Shown here: piece after piece, positions 41,999 to 49,886 of the stretch | Layout of the letters: each line of letters starts with the position of its first letter | How positions within the stretch are numbered: the first letter of the stretch is position 1 | NCBI GenBank assembly: GCA_021325145.1 | Contig: JAJPHR010000051.1 | Span: 62,001-126,000, forward strand | Length of the DNA stretch: 64,000 nucleotides | DNA from: Verrucomicrobiota bacterium | GTDB lineage: Bacteria; Verrucomicrobiota; Verrucomicrobiia; Limisphaerales; Pedosphaeraceae | Reading direction: 5' to 3' | Position numbers and translations under genes: made by a program | Notes under the pieces: generated by a model | Told to the model about the DNA's origin: nothing | Databases searched by the model: none | Seen by the model: the letters and a program-made list of their open reading frames with translations, nothing else

Positions 41999-42432
41999 TC
42001 AACCATTGGTTGGTTTGAAGGTGCCGGAAACGAGGATGGAGTACACCGGGAGAGAGTTAACCGCATCGTCATCCAATGTCAGCGTGAGATTGGTTACGCT
42101 GTACTTAACCTGGCCACCTATTTTCGACGCTTTGACCTTGGGGGCCAAACAGGAGAACGCTTACATCGCTTGGGAAGTCATGGCTCAAGCCGTGCAGGGT
42201 GACCGTCACTTTGCTTACTCGGCCGGTCAAACCCGTAACCGTAATGGCGGACGGGTAGGGAATTGCCTTGGTCAACGGACTCGCGCTGTTTGTCAATCAC
42301 CATGAAATTGGTGTTGGAAAAGGCATAGGGCATGGCGCAAACTGTGAGGATCGCGGTTCCCCAAAAAAAGTGCCCCAAAGTTTGAGCCAAATGCTTCCAG
42401 CCATTACTGGCAAACTCGAGCCACCTTGCCAA
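41999..42432 (-). pseudogene. Frameshifted fragment of a secreted repeat/convertase-P-like protein
   Basis: Three minus-strand frames join to a single protein fragment. Frame one gives a signal peptide (LGHFFWGTAILTVCAMPYAF followed by SNTNFMVI). A shift near 42295 leads to TNSASPLTKAIPYPSAITVT, GLTGRVSKVTVTLHGLSHD and VSVLLFGPQGQSV, typical of P-domain/beta-sandwich modules in verrucomicrobial secreted proteins. A second shift or deletion near 42110 leads to GGQVKYSVTNLTLTLDDDAV and SGTFKPTNG, ending TGA at 41999. The order matches intact relatives as I remember them, where VLMSDVGG sits at the second break. It is a decayed gene start. Confidence 0.6.
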
Positions 42433-42472
42433 AAATCCAGAATTTCAGAATCGGCGGAAGCGAGCCATTTCG

Positions 42473-43903
42473 TTAATCGAGTTTCAGGGAATACTGGTTT
42501 GCGAACTCGGGCGATTGACGCTCCAGTAACTCGTTCTGGTCTTTGATGAACTTTTTCTTTTCTTCGATAAACCTGGTTTGTTCCTGAATCAGCTGCATCT
42601 GTTCATTGATGAGGGCTTTCTGATTGGCGATCAACTCCGCCAGACTCGCGGTTGCGACTCCCATGTTCGGGCCGGCTTGCAGCGACGGCGCAGTTTCACT
42701 TCCACCGTTGTGCCCGTTCGACGCCAAACTCCCCATTCCATTTGAGTGGGCCGGTGCTACAATGCCGGGCTTCATCACAAACTCGGTGTTCATCACAAAG
42801 TCGGTGTAGAACTTGGCATAATCGAAGGCCATTTTCCGGCCGCGCCTGTCGGATTTGCCTGCCTTGCTCCCACTGTTGCCGTTGTTCCCATTGCTCCTGA
42901 TTTTTTGTGCGCCTGGCTTCAAGGCAATCGAGCCGTCATCGGCATTGCTCAAGCCGGTACTCTGGACAGGTGTTGCCTCAGCCACGGGTTCATGGCCGCC
43001 TTCCGAATGAATTGCACGGGGCGCGCTTCGCAACCGGACTTTCAAATAAAGAACCGCTCCGCCGCCCGCGAAGCAGCCTATGAGAGAGTAAAAAACCCAA
43101 GCGGCAAAGCTTGGACCAGAACTGGCGGTCCAAGCTTTCAGATGCTCGTCATCAACGATGAGCCCCAGCAGACTGATGCGGGCTACCTTGTCGCCGCTTT
43201 GGTAATCTGCGTAACGCTGCCCTTCTTTAAACGTGATGTTCTTTGCCAATTGCATCACCGGGGGCAAGTCGGCTCCAGCCCTGTACGGCTGCACAGCGGT
43301 AATTTCCAACACGCCACTCCGGCCGAATATCAGCACCGTGTTATTAATCGTCTGGGTGGATTGCGTTTCAGCCTCAACGGCCCATCCCAATGAGTGCGTG
43401 GCCGAATCGTAGGACGGCAGCTCTTTCCAGTCCACGGACGCAACCGAAGCCCTGCCTTGTTTCATTGCACCCGGGTTTTCCTGTTCTATTCGCTTCCGCA
43501 TGGCCTGCAAAATTGCGACCGGATCCAATGGCTCTTTATCCGCATCCTTTAAATAACCGACGCTAGTGAACGCCAAAACCGCCCACCATTGGTCCGACTG
43601 CGGAGCTAAAATCCCGATTAGTCCCTTTGGAACGGGGTTTCCACTGCGCTCGAGGAAAGCCCGGGCGCCCGCTTCGTCCAGCAGGCGATAACCGGGCGGA
43701 ACAGTTATGCCGGCAATGCTCCCCAAACTTGCGACATTAGGGCCGGAAACCCAGGGGTTCAGAAATTCCTTTGAGCCTGATCGGTTCCCAGTCCATCCCT
43801 GTCCCGGAGCGGACTGCGCCAGGAAGGCCATCAAGATTGGCAATAGCCACCTTCCCCACCGATGTTGACGCTGGCTGAAGTTGCATGACAAATGGAGACT
43901 CAT
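42473..43903 (-). CDS. DUF2167 membrane protein with coiled-coil tail
   Basis: A 476-residue exported protein. A signal peptide (WGRWLLPILMAFLAQSAPGQ) leads to a DUF2167 domain of about residues 55-290: ITVPPGYRLLDEAGARAFLE, SVGYLKDADKEPLDPVAIL, WKELPSYDSATHSLGWAVEA, VDDEHLKAWTASSGPSFAAW. One membrane helix follows (VFYSLIGCFAGGGAVLYLKV). Unlike short DUF2167 proteins it has a 170-residue cytoplasmic tail with an Asn/Gly-rich linker and a C-terminal coiled coil (LAELIANQKALINEQMQLIQ). The function of the family is unknown. The tail may allow oligomerisation or partner binding. Confidence 0.88.
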   Translation of the reverse strand: MSLHLSCNFSQRQHRWGRWLLPILMAFLAQSAPGQGWTGNRSGSKEFLNPWVSGPNVASLGSIAGITVPPGYRLLDEAGARAFLERSGNPVPKGLIGILAPQSDQWWAVLAFTSVGYLKDADKEPLDPVAILQAMRKRIEQENPGAMKQGRASVASVDWKELPSYDSATHSLGWAVEAETQSTQTINNTVLIFGRSGVLEITAVQPYRAGADLPPVMQLAKNITFKEGQRYADYQSGDKVARISLLGLIVDDEHLKAWTASSGPSFAAWVFYSLIGCFAGGGAVLYLKVRLRSAPRAIHSEGGHEPVAEATPVQSTGLSNADDGSIALKPGAQKIRSNGNNGNSGSKAGKSDRRGRKMAFDYAKFYTDFVMNTEFVMKPGIVAPAHSNGMGSLASNGHNGGSETAPSLQAGPNMGVATASLAELIANQKALINEQMQLIQEQTRFIEEKKKFIKDQNELLERQSPEFANQYSLKLD

Positions 43904-43951
43904 ATATTACACCAACGATTGGTGTGCTGCAGCTGATTTCTGGGTGTCCTT

Positions 43952-43978
43952 TTTATACTGTAAATCGCGCGACGTCAA
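43952..43978 (-). promoter_or_regulatory. Candidate sigma-70 promoter of the DUF2167 gene
   Basis: Minus-strand TTGACG (43978-43973), 15-base spacer, TATAAA (43957-43952), 49 bases before the ATG at 43903. The same short spacing is seen upstream of the PEP-CTERM gene at 40919. Confidence 0.5.
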
Positions 43979-44257
43979 TACTTTTGCTTCGCTCTTACAG
44001 GGCTGGGAAACCGCACTTTACGCAGGGGCAAGTACGATCTGGAGAATGGCAGGTCGGCGAAGCACCCACGTTTCACCATGATTGCAGTCGCTCAACTCCA
44101 TGGTTGAGTACCTAATGATTTTGGTGTTGTGTGTCCTTGAACGTCGCTCTCCGTTCCGGTCGGTGCGGGTCGCTGGCCTGCAGATTGTGCTGTCGGCGCA
44201 AAGAACGGGCTGGAATTGAAGTTTGTCTTATTCCAGGGGTTCGGTTAAGAATTCATC
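43979..44257. other. Divergent gap between the DUF2167 gene and hisB
   Basis: About 280 bases without a gene. It contains a small palindrome, CTCAA...TTGAG, around 44092-44110. No operator or riboswitch is recognised, and hisB has no evident Shine-Dalgarno. Confidence 0.4.
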
Positions 44258-44920
44258 ATGCACGTCCGGCGCGCCCGAATTGACCGCGTAACAAAAGAGA
44301 CGCAGGTCGCTGTGCGGTTGAAGATCGACGGTTCTGGAAAATCGTCGATCAAGACCGGGATTCCGTTTTTTGATCACATGCTGACGCTCTTTGCGAAGCA
44401 TGCGGTGGTGGATTTGGAGTTGAAGTGCGCGGGAGATCTCGAAGTGGATGCGCATCATACAGTTGAGGATTGCGGAATCGCGCTGGGCCAGGCATTCGCG
44501 AAGGCGTTGGGCGATAAGCGAGGCATCCGGCGTTACGGCGCGGGGTTCGATCCACGCAATCCGTTCACCGGCGAAGCGTATGTGCCCATGGACGAGTGCC
44601 TGGCGCGGTGCGTCATCGATTTCAGCGGGCGGCCGTACCTGGTTTGGCGGGGACTTACCCCGTATGCGTATCAAAAGCTCACCCAGGCGGAGCAGCGGCA
44701 GGATGCATCCAGCGCCTTCCGGTTCGGCCTGGCGCGGGAGTTTTTCCAAGGCTTTACGAACGAGGCCCGGTGTAACTTGCACTTAGAGTTACTTTACGGG
44801 GATGAACCGCACCATATTGTTGAGGCCTTGTTCAAGGCATTTGCCAAGTCGGTGGATATTGCGTGCCAACGAGATACGAGAATTGCCGGGCAAATCCCCA
44901 GCACGAAAGGGAAGCTCTAG
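44258..44920 (+). CDS. hisB: Imidazoleglycerol-phosphate dehydratase
   Basis: A 220-residue enzyme of histidine synthesis (dehydrates imidazoleglycerol phosphate). Metal-binding and catalytic blocks are present: GIPFFDHMLTLFAKH, DAHHTVEDCGIALGQAF, MDECLARCVIDFSGRPYLVW, HHIVEALFKAFAKS. The length is about 20 residues above the usual 195-200; the extra sits in the middle (VWRGLTPYAYQKLTQAEQRQ). It is monofunctional, lacking the phosphatase half seen in enterobacterial HisB. No other his gene is adjacent. It starts at the ATG 44258 and ends 40 bases before a sigma factor gene. Confidence 0.96.
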   Translation: MHVRRARIDRVTKETQVAVRLKIDGSGKSSIKTGIPFFDHMLTLFAKHAVVDLELKCAGDLEVDAHHTVEDCGIALGQAFAKALGDKRGIRRYGAGFDPRNPFTGEAYVPMDECLARCVIDFSGRPYLVWRGLTPYAYQKLTQAEQRQDASSAFRFGLAREFFQGFTNEARCNLHLELLYGDEPHHIVEALFKAFAKSVDIACQRDTRIAGQIPSTKGKL

Positions 44921-44960
44921 ACGGCATTGAATAGTTAATGTTCACCGCCCGTCGAACCTC

Positions 44961-45563
44961 ATGAAGACTGTAAAAGACCATTCTTCCGCCAGCGATGAAG
45001 AGCTGGTTCAAGGAGCGAAGAAGGGTGATACAGGGGCCTTCGAAGAATTGGTGGCGCGGCATCGGGATAAAATTTACGCGCGTGCATTCAGCATGATGCG
45101 TAACGAAGATGAAGCGACTGATCTTTCTCAGGAAGCCTGGGTGAAAAGTTGGCAACGGCTGAAGCAGTTTCAGGGCGAGTCGAGTTTCGGCACGTGGATG
45201 ACGCGGATCGTGATCAACTTGTGCCTGGATCATTTGCGGCGGCGCAAACGGCAGCGGACCGAGTCGATCGAAGAGATGGACGAAGAGTCCGGCGGGGTGG
45301 AGCGGCAGATGCCGGTGGTGACGGCAAACCCCACCGAGCGATTGGAACGCGCTGAGTTGCGCAAGCGGATCGATGAGGCGCTCAACTTGTTGTCCCATGA
45401 GCACCGGACCGTGCTGGTGCTGCATGAGTTCGAAGAAATGGAATATAAAGAGATTGCGCGGACGATGGAATGTTCCATTGGAACGGTGATGTCACGGTTG
45501 TTTTACGCCCGCCGGAAAATGGCGGCCTTGCTGGCAAACTTGAAAAGTGAAGAGTTAAGATGA
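44961..45563 (+). CDS. RNA polymerase sigma factor, ECF (RpoE-like)
   Basis: A 200-residue group IV sigma factor. Region 2 is AFEELVARHRDKIYARAFSM to FGTWMTRIVINLCLDHLRRR, and region 4 is LHEFEEMEYKEIARTMECSI with GTVMSRLFYARRKMAALL. It is the first gene of a tight operon: its stop overlaps the next gene by four bases (ATGA), and that gene encodes a membrane anti-sigma factor. This is the standard arrangement for envelope or oxidative-stress control. The third gene probably encodes part of the sensed or protected envelope component. The start ATG lies 17 bases after a GC-rich run. Confidence 0.95.
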   Translation: MKTVKDHSSASDEELVQGAKKGDTGAFEELVARHRDKIYARAFSMMRNEDEATDLSQEAWVKSWQRLKQFQGESSFGTWMTRIVINLCLDHLRRRKRQRTESIEEMDEESGGVERQMPVVTANPTERLERAELRKRIDEALNLLSHEHRTVLVLHEFEEMEYKEIARTMECSIGTVMSRLFYARRKMAALLANLKSEELR

Positions 45564-46093
45564 ATCACGACGCTCAACTGAAATTGCAGGCCTACCGGGA
45601 CGGCGAACTGCCGGCCGCGGAAGCTGCGGAAGTGCAGAGTTGGCTGGCTCGCGATGCCGAAGCGCGCTCGTTGCTCGCCGAATTGGAGCACACGGCCAAA
45701 GCGCTCAGCGGCAACGAAGCGGAACTCAAGCTGCCGGAATCGCGCGAGTTTTTCTGGTCCAAGATCGAGCGGGAAATCCAGAGATTGGAGCAGCCGGCGA
45801 CCCGCGACCCCGCGAGAGAGATTTCGTGGACCGCCTGGGTGCGCCAGCAATTCGCGCCGCTGGCGGGCCTGGCTTCGCTTGCGATTGTGCTGGGGCTGTT
45901 GATTGCGCATCCCGGAGGGCGTTCTTCGGTGGCCGATTCCGGCGTGATCGATTTGGCTTTGGCTTCAGACGACATGGGCGCGCACACATTCCGCGACCAG
46001 GACCAGCGCATCACGGTGGTGTGGCTGGACGACCGGACGCAAGATTCCGAGTTTACGACTCCCGAGCCGTTTGCTAGCGTTCAGCCCGAATGA
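45560..46093 (+). CDS. Membrane anti-sigma factor
   Basis: A 177-residue single-span protein. The N-terminal helical domain (LQAYRDGELPAAEAAEVQSWL and EARSLLAELEHTAKALSGNE) resembles the anti-sigma domain (ASD) of ECF regulators, though the zinc-binding HxxxCxxC motif is absent. One membrane helix (LAGLASLAIVLGLLIA) is near residue 98-115, followed by a periplasmic tail (VADSGVIDLALASDD to ASVQPE). It would sequester the sigma factor encoded immediately upstream. Lack of the zinc motif suggests the non-zinc anti-sigma class, so a protease cascade or other trigger may release it. Starts and stops overlap both neighbours. Confidence 0.85.
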   Translation: MNHDAQLKLQAYRDGELPAAEAAEVQSWLARDAEARSLLAELEHTAKALSGNEAELKLPESREFFWSKIEREIQRLEQPATRDPAREISWTAWVRQQFAPLAGLASLAIVLGLLIAHPGGRSSVADSGVIDLALASDDMGAHTFRDQDQRITVVWLDDRTQDSEFTTPEPFASVQPE

Positions 46094-46611
46094 AGCGATT
46101 GAGTTTTCTCCCGGTTTCCGTGTGGCTGGCAATGTGCGTGCTGGCTCCGGCCTTCTGTTCGCAACGCGCCCAGGGGGCTGACCTCAAAGTCCAAGCCCAG
46201 CTTATTTGGGCAACGAACGAGCCGAAATCTCCCAATCCCAAACACCATCTTCTCGACGAACAAGACCGGTTGGCGGCAAAGCTGCGCAATACCTATCGCT
46301 GGACAAACTACTTTGAAATTAACAAGACCAATGTGAACATTCCGGTCGGCAGCACCAACCTGGTGGCCATCAGCGCGAAATGCAAATTGGAGATTGCCAA
46401 CTTGGGGTCGGATAAAGTCGCGATCAAGCTGTTTGGCCAGGGCAAGGAAGTGGGCACGCTGAAGGACAAGGTTTTGGCTGGCTGGCCGTTGGTGCTGGCG
46501 GGCAACTCCAGCAACAGCAATGGCTGGTTCGTGGCCATCCGGAAGATCGATCCCAAGGCAGCGGACCCGCAGCTCAGGCCCGAGTCCATAAACGCAACGC
46601 CGGCGAAGTGA
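46090..46611 (+). CDS. Exported protein of the sigma/anti-sigma operon, unknown function
   Basis: A 173-residue protein with a signal peptide (VWLAMCVLAPAFCSQRAQGA). The mature part has one beta-rich domain: LKVQAQLIWATNEPKSPNP, KLRNTYRWTNYFEINKTNVN, LVAISAKCKLEIANLGSDKV, GKEVGTLKDKVLAGWPLVLA. It overlaps the anti-sigma gene by four bases, so the three are translated together. Similar small beta proteins appear as third genes in verrucomicrobial ECF operons, and could be the signal or the target of the response. No homology is recognised. A bidirectional terminator follows. Confidence 0.8.
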   Translation: MKRLSFLPVSVWLAMCVLAPAFCSQRAQGADLKVQAQLIWATNEPKSPNPKHHLLDEQDRLAAKLRNTYRWTNYFEINKTNVNIPVGSTNLVAISAKCKLEIANLGSDKVAIKLFGQGKEVGTLKDKVLAGWPLVLAGNSSNSNGWFVAIRKIDPKAADPQLRPESINATPAK

Positions 46612-46646
46612 CGCTGGCTTCTTCCTGAAACACGTTTCCAAATAGA

Positions 46647-46675
46647 AACGCCTCGCGGGTTTTCCGCGAGGCGTT
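46647..46675. terminator. Bidirectional rho-independent terminator
   Basis: A perfect 12-bp stem AACGCCTCGCGG/CCGCGAGGCGTT with loop GTTTT, followed by CGTTTATT on the plus strand and by TTCTATTT on the minus strand. It separates the convergent ends of the sigma operon (36 bases away) and the rng-containing operon (30 bases away). Confidence 0.88.
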
Positions 46676-46703
46676 CGTTTATTCCGTCAGTTTTTCCGGA
46701 GAG

Positions 46704-48665
46704 TTAAGTCAGCTCCTCATTGTTCGCGACATTGATGATCTTGAACAATTCGGCATGCAATGCCGGATCGGCGCGGAAGGACAGCTTGCCGAAATAGCGC
46801 TTCTCCATTTCGATCAGGTGCTTCTCGTCTTCGTTGCGCAGACGGTCGAGCACGCTCGGATGGACCACAATCCGCAACTGGAAGTCGGATTCGTCGCGCG
46901 GACGCTTCTTCAGAATTTCGCTTAGCTTGCGCTGGATTTCGACGCTCATCGTCAACGCGCTTTTCACCCGGCCGCGGCCTTTGCAATAGGGGCACTCGTC
47001 GTAGACCGCCGCATGTACGCTCTCGGAATGGCGCTGGCGGGTCATCTCCATCAGGCCGAGTTGCGAAATGGGCAGGATGTGGGTTTTGGCCTTGTCGCGC
47101 CGGAGGCCGTCCTTCACACGTTGGTACACCTGCCGGCGATCGCGATCGTGCTTCATATCGATGAAGTCGAGCACGATCAGGCCGCCCATGTTGCGCAGCC
47201 GAAGCTGGCGGCAGATTTCATCGGCGGCTTCAACGTTCACCTTGAGTATGGCAGTTTCCTGATCCTTGCCGCCTTTGTGCCGCCCGGTATTGACATCGAT
47301 GGCGACGAGGGCCTCGGTTTCGTCCACGACGATGTAGCCGCCGCTCTTGAGATGGACCGTTCGGGAGAAGGCGTTTTCCAACTGGCGGCTGATGTTGAAC
47401 CGGTCGAAAATCGGTTGCGATTCATTGTACAGCTTGACCTTGCTGGCAGAGCGCTTGGAGATTTTCGAAATCATCTCGCGCATGCGCTCGTACGCCCGGG
47501 GATTATCCACGACAATCCGTTCGACATCCTCCGTGAGAAAATCGCGCACCGTCCGGTCGATGAGGTCCGGTTCCTGGAAGACGCATGTGGCGGACGGTTG
47601 GGTCTTGATGCGGTTTTGGATCAAGGTCCACTCCTCGAGCAGCAGATGCAGGTCGCGCACGAAGTACCGCGCCTGCTGGCCTTCGCCCACCGTTCGCATG
47701 ATCACACCCATCCCATCAGGAATGGTCAAGCCGCGGAGGATCTGCTTCAACCGCTGGCGTTCCTGCTGGTTCTCGATTTTGCGCGAGATGCCGCTCTGGT
47801 CCGAGTTGGGCAGCAGGACGAGATAGCGGCCCGGCAATACAACGTTCGTAGTCACGCGCGGGCCCTTGTTGCCAATCGGCCCCTTGGTCACCTGCACGAT
47901 GATGTCGCTCCCCGGCGGGTAAAGCCGGGGGATGTCCTTCTGCGTGATGCGCGGCTTATCGCGCTTCTTGGTTTCGCGCTCCACGAGTTCGACGCCACTG
48001 TCGAAGTTGCTCGGAACAATGTCCCAGTAATGCAGGAAGGCGTTCTTCTCAAAGCCGATGTCCACGAAGGCGGCCTTGAGGCCATCTTCGAGATTACGGA
48101 CCTTGCCCTTGAAGATGCTGCCGACCAGCCGCTCCTCGGTCGTGCGTTCGATGGTGAATTCCTCGAGCTTGCCTTCTTCGAGCACGCCCACGCGGGTTTC
48201 CAGCGACTCGGCGTTGATGATGACTTCCTTGTGGATGCGCTTGACCGGCTTGATGAGCCGCTGGACTTTTTTCATCACGGAGGATGCAGCCACCCGGATG
48301 GCTTCGACAATTCCCTGCGGACGCTCGGGAACCGAAATCGGTTCGAACGCCTTTTCCTCCCGGACTTCCGCCGGGGTTTCCAAATTGGGCTCGCGGAAGG
48401 CGCCTTCAGACTCCGGTTTGGATTGTTCCTCCGGAGCGGCGGGAGTTTCAGCAGGAAGTCCGGCGGCGATGTTTTCCGCGCGGTCGATTTCCTGGGCGTG
48501 GCGCGCCTGGTCATAGACCTTGTCCTGGGGCGCCTTTTCGCCAATCACCTCGGCGCGGGCCTCATTGGCGGCACGGTCGGGCCGGTGCGGGTTAGGGTTC
48601 AACCCGCTGCTCGGCCGGAAGCGCATGCCTCCGCGGCGTCGCCGCGAAAAATTTCTTTCACTCAT
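46704..48665 (-). CDS. rng: Ribonuclease E/G family protein
   Basis: A 653-residue Rne/Rng endonuclease, which processes rRNA and mRNA. The S1 domain is near residues 185-290 (GSIFKGKVRNLEDGLKAAFV). The catalytic DNase-I-like core follows: GGYIVVDETEALVAIDVNTG and GLIVLDFIDMKHDRDRRQVY supply the metal-binding Asp residues, and the zinc link is CPYCKGRGRV. The first about 150 residues (RNFSRRRRGGMRFRPSSG then an acidic, Pro/Glu-rich region) are a disordered extension not seen in E. coli RNase G. The ATG lies three bases after the rodA stop, making it the last gene of the mre operon, as in many bacteria. Confidence 0.95.
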   Translation of the reverse strand: MSERNFSRRRRGGMRFRPSSGLNPNPHRPDRAANEARAEVIGEKAPQDKVYDQARHAQEIDRAENIAAGLPAETPAAPEEQSKPESEGAFREPNLETPAEVREEKAFEPISVPERPQGIVEAIRVAASSVMKKVQRLIKPVKRIHKEVIINAESLETRVGVLEEGKLEEFTIERTTEERLVGSIFKGKVRNLEDGLKAAFVDIGFEKNAFLHYWDIVPSNFDSGVELVERETKKRDKPRITQKDIPRLYPPGSDIIVQVTKGPIGNKGPRVTTNVVLPGRYLVLLPNSDQSGISRKIENQQERQRLKQILRGLTIPDGMGVIMRTVGEGQQARYFVRDLHLLLEEWTLIQNRIKTQPSATCVFQEPDLIDRTVRDFLTEDVERIVVDNPRAYERMREMISKISKRSASKVKLYNESQPIFDRFNISRQLENAFSRTVHLKSGGYIVVDETEALVAIDVNTGRHKGGKDQETAILKVNVEAADEICRQLRLRNMGGLIVLDFIDMKHDRDRRQVYQRVKDGLRRDKAKTHILPISQLGLMEMTRQRHSESVHAAVYDECPYCKGRGRVKSALTMSVEIQRKLSEILKKRPRDESDFQLRIVVHPSVLDRLRNEDEKHLIEMEKRYFGKLSFRADPALHAELFKIINVANNEELT

Positions 48666-48668
48666 AAC

Positions 48669-49886
48669 CTAATAAGCCTTTCGATAAATATATACGTTTT
48701 GCAACAAACCCATCGCGATCAACGAGACTAGCACTGACGATCCGCCATAGCTGAGTAGCGGCAGTGGCACGCCTGTCACGGGCATGATGCGAATGTTCAT
48801 TCCGATGTTGATGAAGACATGGCTGAAGAGGAGCGTCACCACCCCCACGGCCAGCAATTTACCCAGGCGATCGCGCGCCTGGCCCGCGATTCTGATTCCG
48901 GAGAACAGAACCACGGCATAAAGCGTCAGCACTGTCACGCTGCCGACAAATCCTTTTTCCTCCGCGATGACGGAGAAAATGAAATCATTGTGTTTGCCTG
49001 CCTGGGGCAGGAAACCGAGGGCGTTTTGCTGGCCTTTGCGCCAGCCTTTGCCCAGCAGGCCGCCTGATCCGACGGCGATCAGCGCCTGCTTAACGTTGTA
49101 CGAATCCTTGAATTGTTCTTCCTGGAGGCTTCGCCGGTCTGCCACCGTTGCGCCCGCCTGCGCAAAGTCAGCATAGTTCCGGCCGAAATAAACCAGCAAC
49201 CGTTTCCGCTGGTAGCTCTCCATTTTGATCTGCCATTTGGGCGGAGCGAAAAGAATGTCCGCCACGAACAACCCCGCGAAGATTCCCACGACCGTTCCCA
49301 ACTGCAACAGGTACCGCTTCGGTGTGCCCGCGGCGTAAAGCATTCCCAGGCCCGTCGGTACCAACACGAGCGCAGAGCCCAGATCCGGCTCCTTCATGAC
49401 CAGCAGGAACGGCAGGACCATCAGCCCGATGGACCGCCAGAAAATTCCCACTTGCCGCAGTTCATCCACGGGCCGGCTCAGGAAATGCGCCTGCGCCAGG
49501 ATGAAGGCGAGCTTGGCAAACTCCGAGGGCTGAAACTGGAACGGCCCCAGCTCGATCCAGCGCCGCGCGCCATAACGCAACGAGCCAATGCCGGGGATCA
49601 ACACGGCCACCAGCAGCAGAATCGCGCCCCAATAGGCCACATACGCCCAGCGTGAAATCGCGTGATAGTCGATCAGGCAAACCACGCTCGCCGCGCCAAG
49701 ACCCAGGCCGAAGAACACAATCTGTCGGAACCAGACCTGCCGGTACCAGGCCAGCAGAACGGACGACTCGTTGGACATCGTGGCGCTATACACGAACGCC
49801 ACGCTGGCCACCATCAATAGCAACAGCGCCGCCAATTGGATCGTATCGATCCGCGACTGCCGTTGTGTGCTGAAAGGAGTGAGCAT
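48669..49886 (-). CDS. rodA: Rod shape-determining SEDS protein RodA
   Basis: A 405-residue SEDS glycosyltransferase with about ten helices that polymerises lipid II in elongation. Family blocks: IDYHAISRWAYVAYWGAILL, GARRWIELGPFQFQPSEFAK, VMKEPDLGSALVLVPTGLGM and QVNIGMNIRIMPVTGVPLPLLS-type ending (shown here as NIRIMPVTGVPLPLLSYGGS). The catalytic Asp is in KEPDLGSA. Its start shares one base with the mrdA stop (TAATG). It partners with the PBP2 encoded just upstream. Confidence 0.96.
   Translation of the reverse strand: MLTPFSTQRQSRIDTIQLAALLLLMVASVAFVYSATMSNESSVLLAWYRQVWFRQIVFFGLGLGAASVVCLIDYHAISRWAYVAYWGAILLLVAVLIPGIGSLRYGARRWIELGPFQFQPSEFAKLAFILAQAHFLSRPVDELRQVGIFWRSIGLMVLPFLLVMKEPDLGSALVLVPTGLGMLYAAGTPKRYLLQLGTVVGIFAGLFVADILFAPPKWQIKMESYQRKRLLVYFGRNYADFAQAGATVADRRSLQEEQFKDSYNVKQALIAVGSGGLLGKGWRKGQQNALGFLPQAGKHNDFIFSVIAEEKGFVGSVTVLTLYAVVLFSGIRIAGQARDRLGKLLAVGVVTLLFSHVFINIGMNIRIMPVTGVPLPLLSYGGSSVLVSLIAMGLLQNVYIYRKAY

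Noticed and set aside
47013-48731. Open frame of 572 codons on the plus strand opposite rng
   Set aside because: Antisense shadow of a clear RNase E/G gene, with no family features.
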